From: Clostridia bacterium
GTDB lineage: Bacteria; UBA6262; WVXT01
DNA: 6,191 nt
Assembly: GCA_030671905.1 (NCBI GenBank)
Contig: DAOVHK010000083.1
Coordinates: 1-6,191, forward strand
Direction: 5' to 3'
The position numbers and the translations under genes were made by a program. Under the pieces are notes generated by a model. It did no database searches. It worked only from the letters and a program-made list of their open reading frames with translations, and was not told where the DNA came from. Positions 1 through 5,975 of the stretch are shown piece by piece. Within the stretch, counting starts at the first letter, position 1. The number at the start of each line of letters is the position of its first letter.

Positions 1-1
1 A

Positions 2-1303
2 AATCGTAGGGTTACGCTTACCTGGACGCCAAATACTGAGCCTGATATGAAGTCGTATTGGGTCTATCGTAGCACGATTAGTGGCTCATACGATGTCGCT
101 ATAGCTACTGTGACTCATCCTACAACAAGATACGTTGATAGAGGGTTAATAATTAACGAAGTCACTTACTATTATGTACTTAAGGCAGTAGATGAAGCGA
201 ATAATGTTAGTGATGCTTCTTATGAGGTCAGTGCTCGTCCGAGCTTAAGACCGAGAGAACCGTGTGGCGTCAAAGGAACATTGGTTGATGGTGGCAAACG
301 TATAAAGCTCCAGTGGAAGCCAGTAACCAGGAATGAAGATGGCACGCCGTGCACTGATTTACAGGAGTATGGAATATATCGGTCAACATCTCTTGCGGGA
401 TTTGGTGTTGACCCGTCAACGACTGTGGCTAAATCGATATTAACCTGGACAGAAACAGAAAATATTGTTGGCAAGACATATTACTACAAAGTTAGAGCGG
501 TTGATTCTAATAGTGTGGAAAGTGGCGATTCGATGATTATAATGGTCCAGGATGAAAAAGTATATGTAATTGCTCTGGCAGAAGATATGCAAGCAAAGAT
601 AATTATTCCTGAGGAGTTGACAGCTATATTGTATGAGGAGAGCAATTCTTATGGTGATGACTTGAATATAACGGTTTCAAGTTCAACCGTGGAAGGTAGT
701 GATGATAAAGTCATAAGTTGTTATGAATTCAGTGCTTTCAAAGGCTATGATAGTGAGACCCCTGAGGAAATTGAGAGCTTCTCCTTCGCTAAGCCGAAGT
801 CATCTATAAGTGTATCTTATGTAGTGGATGGCAATGGTCTTGTGAAGGGGACCAGTATAAAGGCGAGTCAGGCTGGAAAGAACCTGGCTCTATTCTGGTT
901 CAATGGAATTGAGTGGGTGAAGCTTGGTGCCAAGACAGATACCGGTGAACGGGTACTTGCGATAAGGACGAAGAAGTTAGGTATGTATAAGATTAAGGAA
1001 TCATTTGCTGCTACTGAATTTACTCTGAATAAAGTCTATCCACGCATCTTCACACCTAATAATGATGGATTGAACGATGTGGTTAACTTTGAGTATGCCA
1101 ATCCCAATGAGAAGGGCGTTGTATGCAGAATCTTCGATATCAGAGGCGCTCTGGTACGTCAACTCGACATTGGTCAAACAGAGACCTCCTTCACCTGGGA
1201 TGGTAAGGATGAGAAAGGGAAAGTTGCTCCCAGCGGCGTTTACATATATCAGTTAGAGGGAGAAAGGAAAGTTATTAATGGAACAGTTATTCTGGCAAAA
1301 TAA
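2..1303 (+). CDS. Secreted FN3-repeat protein with C-terminal FlgD-Ig/CHU_C-like domain (3' part)
   Basis: The reading frame is open to the left edge, so the start lies upstream. The codons before the first internal ATG (position 47) encode VTLTWTPNTEPD, the start of a fibronectin type III domain, so that ATG is not the true start. In the visible 433 residues, FN3 domain 1 spans about 1-79 (YWVYRS, YYYVLKAVD) and FN3 domain 2 about 85-183 (YGIYRS, YYYKVRAVD). A beta-rich region follows at about 186-340, with a 'LFWFNGIEWVKLG' stretch of the kind seen in large surface proteins of FCB-like and candidate-phylum bacteria. The C-terminal domain, about 344-433, starts with FTPNNDGLND and ends in a FlgD-Ig pattern (IFDIRGALVRQL, WDGKDEKGKVAPSGVYIYQL). 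Such C-terminal domains occur in exported surface proteins and resemble type IX secretion sorting domains. It ends in tandem stops TAA TAG. The likely role is a cell-surface or adhesin-like protein; substrate and partners are unknown. The next gene, a PorV-like barrel, is a plausible export partner, but this is inference. Confidence 0.85.
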   Translation, partial: NRRVTLTWTPNTEPDMKSYWVYRSTISGSYDVAIATVTHPTTRYVDRGLIINEVTYYYVLKAVDEANNVSDASYEVSARPSLRPREPCGVKGTLVDGGKRIKLQWKPVTRNEDGTPCTDLQEYGIYRSTSLAGFGVDPSTTVAKSILTWTETENIVGKTYYYKVRAVDSNSVESGDSMIIMVQDEKVYVIALAEDMQAKIIIPEELTAILYEESNSYGDDLNITVSSSTVEGSDDKVISCYEFSAFKGYDSETPEEIESFSFAKPKSSISVSYVVDGNGLVKGTSIKASQAGKNLALFWFNGIEWVKLGAKTDTGERVLAIRTKKLGMYKIKESFAATEFTLNKVYPRIFTPNNDGLNDVVNFEYANPNEKGVVCRIFDIRGALVRQLDIGQTETSFTWDGKDEKGKVAPSGVYIYQLEGERKVINGTVILAK

Positions 1304-1308
1304 TAGAG

Positions 1309-1337
1309 ATAGTTGCACGGTTGAAACCGTGCCTACA
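1309..1337 (+). repeat. Intergenic palindromic repeat, copy 1
   Basis: This 29-bp unit is identical, base for base, to 5855-5883. Its core at 1315-1332 is a hairpin: 7-bp stem GCACGGT/ACCGTGC with loop TGAA. It lies 6 bp after the stop of the FN3 protein. No T-run follows, so it does not look like a classical intrinsic terminator. It resembles REP-type dispersed palindromes, which in other bacteria are moved by RAYT (Y1) transposases and can stabilise mRNA 3' ends. The family assignment is inferred. Confidence 0.75.
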
Positions 1338-1379
1338 AATAAGATTTGAAAAGAGAGATAAAAATAAGGTAATATATCT

Positions 1380-1385
1380 AGGAGG
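1380..1385 (+). promoter_or_regulatory. Ribosome binding site of the PorV-TPR gene
   Basis: AGGAGG is a perfect Shine-Dalgarno core, 9 bases before the ATG at 1395. It fixes that start codon, which is followed directly by a good signal peptide. A weak promoter-like pair upstream (TTGAAA 1346-1351, TAATAT 1370-1375) would start transcription inside this site, so it is not credible as the promoter. Confidence 0.8.
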
Positions 1386-1394
1386 AAATAGAAA

Positions 1395-3923
1395 ATGAAT
1401 AAATTGATTAAAATGATTATGGTGATACTTTTGCTGGGCGCTATTTTGGTATGCGTCGAGGTCACTTGTTGGGCTGACTTTGAGGATTTAGGTGTGGGAG
1501 CTCGTCCCATCGGGATGGGGAATGCCTACACTGCTCTGGCTGATGATGTTAATGCCATCTATTATAATCCAGCGGGTCTGGCTCAACTGGACGAGAGTCA
1601 GTTTACCAGTGGCTATGGGAAACTGTACTGGGGTTTAGATGACGGGAGTAATCTGGGCAGTGGATTCGTTGGTTATGCCCATCCTTTATACCACTGGGGA
1701 ACATTGGGCGTAGGGTGGCTGAATTTCGGCTTGCAGGGTCTCTATCGAGAGAATAGTTTTATCCTCTCTTATGGAAATACTCTTAAGAAGAAACTTCTGG
1801 CAGGGCTAAATTTGAAGTTGCTAAGTAAGAAATATGGAAAGACCCTCTACACTGAAAATGCTCTTATTGATGGTGGTCCTGGTGTTACTGGTGAACGAGA
1901 CCCGGTGTTCAGCAAGGGATATTCTAAAACAGGATTCAGCACCGACCTGGGATTGTTATATAAATTTAACAGGGAGTACTCTATCGGTCTTTCGCTTATA
2001 GATATTAATCAACCCCATATGGACTTAAAAGATAATAAAAGTAGAGTGCCTATAGGAATAAGGTCTGGCTTTCTATACAATAGTGACTTTCTAACATTTG
2101 CCTTCGACACAACATTCAGGAACGGGGACGTTAATATTTATAGTGGCGCGGAGAAGTGGTTCTCAAACCGAACTTTTGGAGTGAGGGCTGGTCTTGGTGT
2201 GGGAAGTAGAAGATTCAGTAATCTCGCCCTGGGCGCAAGTTATGCTAAATATCTCTTCCAGTTCGATTACGCCTTCCTCTATCCGCTTTCGGGAATAAGA
2301 GATACTTATGGTTCCCATCGTATATCTTTAACTCTCCGTTTTGCACCTGAAAAGGAAGAGAAGAAGAAAACAAGAGAGAAAAGATTGGCGGAGATTGCGG
2401 CGGAAAGGGCAGCCCGAGTGGAACTGGCAAAAATTAGAGAGAAGGAAGCTAAGATGGTCGAAGAGAGAAGAAAAATAGAGATTGCCAGAAATTACTATAA
2501 GGAAGCAATAGAAGTTTATAGGAATGGATTGTACAGTGAATCGCTGGGAAAATTGAGATTCGCAGTGGAACTGGATCCCAAGAGACCTGAGATACAGGAC
2601 CTGTTTAAGAAACTCTCTTCAATCGCGGACGTAATCTCCAAAGAGATAGGTTTGGAAAGAGAAGCCGAACTTATTAGAACTGGTGTCAGTTACTATATTG
2701 AAGAAAAACCCAGGAAGGCAATAACTACACTTCAGTATGCTTTTGAGTTTGCTCCTAAAAATAAGGAGATACCAAGATTATTAAATGTACTAAAGAGAGA
2801 GTATCCAGCCATAGCTGAACAGGAGAAGATAAGTGAAGGAATGACACTTGTGGAGCAGAAGATGTATCGGGCACTTAACTATCTCTATGAAGATAGAAGC
2901 GACCTGGCAATTGTCGAATGCCAGGAAGTCCTTGAGCTCGAACCTAATAATACACTGGCTCTTTCCAGATTGGGTTCAGCCTATTATGTTATCGGGCAGA
3001 AAGAGAAGGCTAAGGAACTCTGGCTGAAAGTTCTGGAGATAGATCCTGAGAATAAGGAAGTGCTCGAGTCTTTGAGAAAGGAAGGGATCATCCCACCGAA
3101 AAAGAAGCCCAAAGCTCCCTCTAAGAGAGAAGAGATGAAAAAAGAGTTCGAGAAATCGCTGGGGTATTATCGGAGGGTGGAGAAGAGTCTCGATATCGAT
3201 GGCAGGATAGAACTTCTCCAGTCGATTACAGATAAGTTTAAGCCTTCGGGAATAGAGCGTTCCAGGCTGGAAAAGGAACTTCGAGAACTCAAGAGGGAAA
3301 AGGAGAAAAAGAAAGTGAAGGTCGGAAAGGAAGAAAAGGAAACCAAAGTTCCCCGGCCGGCTCTTCCGCCGGAAGTAAAAGTCCCATCTGAGGGAAAGCT
3401 AATATCAATAAAAGAGGAAATAAGGCAGAAATTCCGAGAAGGGATCAGTGATTATAAGAAGGGCGACTATAATGAAGCTATCGCTAAATGGGAGGAAGTG
3501 GTTAAAGTGCGCAGCGACGATGCGGAATTGAAGAAACTTATAGAAAAAGCAAAGGCGAAAATCGCTAAAACTAAAGAAAAAAAGGTAAAGAAAATGAAAA
3601 AGCATTACACCCGCGCAGTGGCATATTACAAGAAACGTCGCTGGGGAGATGCCATGGCTGAACTAGAGGAGGTATTGAAACTCGAACAGAAACACAAACA
3701 ATCGAAAGCCTTGATGAAAAGGATAGAGGAGAAAATATGGCTGACTGCTCAAGAAGAAAGGAAGAAGAATATGGACGAGTACTATAATGCTGGACTTATA
3801 TACTTCGGAAAAGGTGAGTATGAAAAAGCTATAGCTGAGTTTGAGAAGGTGTTGAAGCTGGAGCCAATACATTTACAGGCGCAGCGATTGATTAAAGAGG
3901 CAATGGAGAAAGCAAAGAAGTGA
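1395..3923 (+). CDS. PorV/UPF0164-like outer-membrane beta-barrel fused to a TPR and coiled-coil tail
   Basis: The 842-residue product begins with a signal peptide (hydrophobic 5-22, probable cleavage after CWA at 27). Residues about 28-317 are a PorV/PorQ-type barrel. The family hallmark is at the N-terminus (GARPIGMGNAYTALADD, then NAIYYNPAGLA), followed by many short amphipathic strands ending in RISLTLRF at 309-316, like the last strand of an outer-membrane barrel. A charged helical segment (318-362) leads into about seven TPR-like units near 366-399, 425-458, 490-520, 524-556, 680-712, 736-770 and 795-827; the last is textbook (NAGLIYFGKGEYEKAIAEFE). Lys/Pro-rich linkers lie near 565-577 and 636-665. 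PorV-family proteins handle surface-protein export, classically in type IX secretion. The TPR tail of more than 500 residues should lie in the periplasm and act as a scaffold. Barrels of this family usually end after the last strand, so the extension is unusual. The gene has a strong ribosome site and tandem stops (TGA TAG). Confidence in the architecture is high; the function in this organism is unknown. Confidence 0.9.
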   Translation: MNKLIKMIMVILLLGAILVCVEVTCWADFEDLGVGARPIGMGNAYTALADDVNAIYYNPAGLAQLDESQFTSGYGKLYWGLDDGSNLGSGFVGYAHPLYHWGTLGVGWLNFGLQGLYRENSFILSYGNTLKKKLLAGLNLKLLSKKYGKTLYTENALIDGGPGVTGERDPVFSKGYSKTGFSTDLGLLYKFNREYSIGLSLIDINQPHMDLKDNKSRVPIGIRSGFLYNSDFLTFAFDTTFRNGDVNIYSGAEKWFSNRTFGVRAGLGVGSRRFSNLALGASYAKYLFQFDYAFLYPLSGIRDTYGSHRISLTLRFAPEKEEKKKTREKRLAEIAAERAARVELAKIREKEAKMVEERRKIEIARNYYKEAIEVYRNGLYSESLGKLRFAVELDPKRPEIQDLFKKLSSIADVISKEIGLEREAELIRTGVSYYIEEKPRKAITTLQYAFEFAPKNKEIPRLLNVLKREYPAIAEQEKISEGMTLVEQKMYRALNYLYEDRSDLAIVECQEVLELEPNNTLALSRLGSAYYVIGQKEKAKELWLKVLEIDPENKEVLESLRKEGIIPPKKKPKAPSKREEMKKEFEKSLGYYRRVEKSLDIDGRIELLQSITDKFKPSGIERSRLEKELRELKREKEKKKVKVGKEEKETKVPRPALPPEVKVPSEGKLISIKEEIRQKFREGISDYKKGDYNEAIAKWEEVVKVRSDDAELKKLIEKAKAKIAKTKEKKVKKMKKHYTRAVAYYKKRRWGDAMAELEEVLKLEQKHKQSKALMKRIEEKIWLTAQEERKKNMDEYYNAGLIYFGKGEYEKAIAEFEKVLKLEPIHLQAQRLIKEAMEKAKK

Positions 3924-3951
3924 TAGATTAATAGAAGTTATAAATTTTGCG

Positions 3952-3980
3952 GTGACAATTTTGATAATTTATACTATAAT
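3952..3980 (+). promoter_or_regulatory. Sigma70-type promoter for the fliF-fliG fusion gene
   Basis: The -35 box GTGACA (3952-3957, 5 of 6 to TTGACA) and a perfect -10 box TATAAT (3975-3980) are separated by exactly 17 bp in an AT-rich stretch. It starts 28 bp after the upstream stop codon. Transcription would begin near 3987, giving a leader of about 118 nt that contains the 4011-4070 palindrome. This suggests the fliF-fliG gene can be transcribed independently of the PorV-TPR gene. Confidence 0.6.
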
Positions 3981-3981
3981 A

Positions 3982-4001
3982 AAGCAGGAAGTAGACTGCT
4001 T
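3982..4001 (+). promoter_or_regulatory. Small dyad overlapping the predicted transcription start
   Basis: AAGCAG and CTGCTT are perfect inverted 6-mers separated by 8 bases, placed from about -5 to +15 relative to the predicted start of the 3952-3980 promoter. The position suits a repressor operator, but 6-bp dyads arise by chance, so this is only a candidate. Confidence 0.25.
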
Positions 4002-4010
4002 GGGAAATTG

Positions 4011-4070
4011 GTAGTGTAGGGTTTTATGCCCGTACCGATAAATCGGGACGCCCATAAAGGGCTACACTAC
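4011..4070 (+). repeat. 60-nt long imperfect palindrome in the fliF-fliG leader
   Basis: The outer arms GTAGTGTAG (4011-4019) and CTACACTAC (4062-4070) pair perfectly. Going inward there is a 2x2 mismatch (GG/GG), seven pairs including a G-T (TTTTATG 4022-4028 with CATAAAG 4053-4059), a 2x2 mismatch (CC/CC), CGT/ACG, one A/G mismatch, and CCGA/TCGG closing a TAAA loop. No T-run follows, so it is not an obvious terminator. Its TGTAGG...CTACA ends and the internal AAATCGGGACGC (matching AAATCGGGATGC near 5927-5938 at all but one base) link it to the other palindromes in this window. It ends 21 bases before the ribosome site and could affect mRNA stability or translation of the downstream gene. 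Confidence 0.7.
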
Positions 4071-4091
4071 AAGTTGCGGTTTCCGTTCGTT

Positions 4092-4099
4092 AAGGGGGT
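4092..4099 (+). promoter_or_regulatory. Ribosome binding site of the fliF-fliG fusion gene
   Basis: AAGGGGGT is a one-base variant of the AAGGAGGT consensus, 5 bases before the ATG at 4105. It supports that start, which is followed directly by a Lys-rich signal peptide. Confidence 0.7.
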
Positions 4100-4104
4100 A
4101 AAGA

Positions 4105-5850
4105 ATGAAAAAGTTCATTTTAAAAAAGCGGTTTTGGATTCCACTTATTCTGGCAATTTTGATTACTACTAGTGCCTTTGCAGTTGACCTCGCTTCTATC
4201 ATTGAACAGAAAATAGCTTTAGAGAGAAGTTTTGAAGGCAGGCTCAAAGAGCTATTAGAAAAGATACTGGGCACAGATAGGTTCATAGTAATCGTTAATG
4301 TGGAGCCGGAAACTGAAGCTACAGAATTATCGAGAGAAACCTGGACTCAGGAGAAGACGCCAGGCGAGGTGGTCCGGGAGGAGAAGAGATACGTTCTCCC
4401 AGGAGTTCCGGTGAGAGAGAAGTTAGGAGAAGAGAAGATTCCTTCACCGGAGCAACTGCTCCCTGGTGGGGAAATGAAAAGAGAATATGAAAAGGTAGTA
4501 ATGCTTCCAAAATCTTTTGTGAGAAGAGTGGTAGTTACTATTATTATGGATGAGAAAATAGAGGATGCATTGATTGAAACAGTAAGGGACGTGGCTGCTG
4601 AGATAATAGGTTTAGATATGGCCCGGGGAGATCAATTGATAATAAAGAAGCAACATTTCAGTGAGCCATCCCGGACTGTCTGGACTACCATAAAAGGTAA
4701 TCCAATTTATTGGCCACTATTCGCTATTATTTTCCTTCTTTTTCTTCTCTTTCCCATCAGAATTTTCCTTAGAGGACTTGCCAGAATCTTCCCAACAGTT
4801 AGGCCAAGGGGGGGCGCGGTTGCTCCACCCGCTCAAATTTTTGGTCCGGCTGCTACCATTGAATTAGGTGCTCCTGAGAGAACAGAAGAAAAAATTGGCG
4901 AGAAAGAAGAAGAAAAGCCTTCTCGTCCTTTCGACTTCATCAATCAGGACAATTTAAAACATCTGCTCTACTTGTTAAAAGATGAGACAGCTGAGACTAT
5001 TTCTGTGGTTGTCTCCTATTTGAGTCCCAGGGAAGCTACTCAGGTAATGGCTTTCCTCCCTCGAGACATTAAAGCCGCAGTTACAGAGAAGCTTGCTAAG
5101 GTAAGAGGATTGCCCCCTGAAGTGGTAGATGCAATGGAAGCGGATATTAAAGGAAGGATTGGTTACATCGTTGGGGGAACAGAGCAGTTAGTGCAGATAA
5201 TCGATGAAGCAGATAAAACTACCAGGGAAGATATCTTACAATCTTTAAAGGAGAAGCAACCGGAATTAGCAGAGCAGGTCAGGAAACAGATAGTGACATT
5301 CGAAGACATTGCCAACCTCGACAACTTAAGTTTTCAAATGGTTCTAAGGTTGGTCGACCTGGGGACAGTTTCATTAGCCTTGAGAGGAAGCCCTGAAGAG
5401 TTTAAGTCTAAGGTTATGGGTAAACTTTCTAAGGGTGCTCAGGCAATACTCAGGCAGGAAATGGAGATGGGCAAGCCCGCGGGAAAACAGAAGATAGAAG
5501 AGGCCCAGAGGAGAATTGTTAAAGTAGTACGTGGATTGCAGAGGGAGGAGAGAATTACATTTGAAGCTCCAGGCGAAGCTAAGAAGGCTGGTGAGACCGG
5601 TGTAGTGGAAAAAGAGACGGGGGAGGTTGCTGTGCGGACAGTCGGTGCTCCTGAGGAAGAACGTTCACCAGCTGCCGCGAGTCCTACACTAGTTGAGAAA
5701 GTTAAAACAAAGACTGCCTGGATAGCAGGAGCAGTAATTATAGCAATGTTAATAGCTGGCTTCTTGTGGTATCAGCGTTCAGTAGCGAAAAAGAGAGCGG
5801 CTGGAATACCTTCGGGACGAGCACCGGTAGAGGGAGTAGAAGAAGGATAA
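4105..5850 (+). CDS. fliF-fliG: FliF-FliG fusion: minimal MS-ring/rotor protein with an extra C-terminal TM helix
   Basis: The 581-residue protein joins two flagellar rotor proteins. Residues 1-26 are a signal peptide (hydrophobic 10-22, SAFA cleavage site). Residues about 34-186 match the FliF C-terminal periplasmic region: an ERSFEGRLKELLEKILG helix, the VNVEPETEATELS strand, a shortened insertion, then RRVVVTIIMDE and ARGDQLII, the counterpart of the FliF 'RGDqv' end of RBM3. A TM helix spans about 201-222. After a charged linker (231-276) comes a FliG middle domain (about 280-365, SYLSPREATQVMAFLP, Gly-Gly at 357-358) and FliG C domain (about 385-484, FEDIANLD, LALRGS, IEEAQRRIVKVVRGL). 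A second charged linker leads to another TM helix at 538-556. RBM1, RBM2 and the FliG N domain are missing; canonical FliF is about 550 residues with two TM helices, and FliG about 335 with none. The FliM-binding EHPQ motif reads ETAE (294-297) and MFxF reads IVTF (396-399). It is probably the inner-membrane rotor driven by the MotA encoded next. A non-flagellar role is inferred. Confidence 0.9.
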   Translation: MKKFILKKRFWIPLILAILITTSAFAVDLASIIEQKIALERSFEGRLKELLEKILGTDRFIVIVNVEPETEATELSRETWTQEKTPGEVVREEKRYVLPGVPVREKLGEEKIPSPEQLLPGGEMKREYEKVVMLPKSFVRRVVVTIIMDEKIEDALIETVRDVAAEIIGLDMARGDQLIIKKQHFSEPSRTVWTTIKGNPIYWPLFAIIFLLFLLFPIRIFLRGLARIFPTVRPRGGAVAPPAQIFGPAATIELGAPERTEEKIGEKEEEKPSRPFDFINQDNLKHLLYLLKDETAETISVVVSYLSPREATQVMAFLPRDIKAAVTEKLAKVRGLPPEVVDAMEADIKGRIGYIVGGTEQLVQIIDEADKTTREDILQSLKEKQPELAEQVRKQIVTFEDIANLDNLSFQMVLRLVDLGTVSLALRGSPEEFKSKVMGKLSKGAQAILRQEMEMGKPAGKQKIEEAQRRIVKVVRGLQREERITFEAPGEAKKAGETGVVEKETGEVAVRTVGAPEEERSPAAASPTLVEKVKTKTAWIAGAVIIAMLIAGFLWYQRSVAKKRAAGIPSGRAPVEGVEEG

Positions 5851-5854
5851 CTGC

Positions 5855-5883
5855 ATAGTTGCACGGTTGAAACCGTGCCTACA
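5855..5883 (+). repeat. Intergenic palindromic repeat, copy 2
   Basis: Identical over 29 bp to 1309-1337 and in the same orientation; the hairpin core is at 5861-5878. It begins 4 bp after the fliF-fliG stop codon, just as copy 1 closely follows the FN3 gene. The exact match across about 4.5 kb implies recent dispersal or ongoing homogenisation. Confidence 0.75.
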
Positions 5884-5902
5884 TAATGTTATACAAAGTC
5901 AT

Positions 5903-5940
5903 TGTAGGCACAGATTTCCCGATTGAAAATCGGGATGCAA
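5903..5940 (-). repeat. Divergent palindromic repeat facing copy 2
   Basis: It begins TGTAGGCAC (5903-5911), the exact reverse complement of the last nine bases of copy 2 (5875-5883), and ends TGCAA, the reverse complement of TTGCA at 5859-5863. Its core is a different hairpin, TCCCGATT/AATCGGGA with a GAA loop (5917-5935, 8-bp stem). With copy 2 it forms a head-to-head pair around a 19-bp spacer, as in BIME-type composite REP elements. Confidence 0.65.
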
Positions 5941-5949
5941 AGCTATAAA
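5923..5949 (+). promoter_or_regulatory. Weak candidate promoter before motA
   Basis: TTGAAA (5923-5928, in the loop region of the repeat) and TATAAA (5944-5949) each match 5 of 6 bases of the sigma70 boxes, but the 15-bp spacer is short. Transcription would start near 5956, just before the motA ribosome site. If real, the repeat supplies the -35 box; read-through from the upstream gene is equally likely. Confidence 0.22.
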
Positions 5950-5961
5950 AAGATTTAATTC

Positions 5962-5968
5962 GTGGAGG
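5962..5968 (+). promoter_or_regulatory. Ribosome binding site of motA
   Basis: GTGGAGG lies 7 bases before the ATG at 5976 and selects that start over the in-frame ATG three codons later. Confidence 0.75.
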
Positions 5969-5975
5969 CACAAGT

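Noticed and set aside
1315..1332. Intrinsic terminator after the FN3 gene
   Set aside because: The hairpin has only a 7-bp stem and is followed by CTACAAATAAG with no T-run; it is better explained as a dispersed repeat.
1346..1375. Promoter for the PorV-TPR gene (TTGAAA with TAATAT)
   Set aside because: The -10 box matches only 4 of 6 bases and transcription would start within the Shine-Dalgarno site.
1395..3923. A complete canonical type IX secretion system
   Set aside because: Only a PorV-like barrel and a sorting-like domain are visible; no SprA, PorU or Gld proteins are in the window.
220..4510. Several reverse-strand open frames of 60-85 codons (for example 220-474, 1253-1510, 2245-2430, 3405-3605, 3663-3872, 4062-4286, 4319-4510)
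   Set aside because: All overlap well-supported + strand genes or their borders, have no convincing ribosome sites or recognisable domains, and are typical complement-strand shadows of Lys/Glu-rich genes.
4105..5850. FliF and FliG as two genes merged by a sequencing or assembly error
   Set aside because: The frame is continuous over 581 codons, the linker is a plausible low-complexity tether, there is no internal ribosome site with a start codon before the FliG part, and the FliG N domain is absent as expected for a real fusion.
1309..5883. CRISPR array
   Set aside because: The two identical repeats are about 4.5 kb apart with genes between them; there is no regular repeat-spacer pattern.
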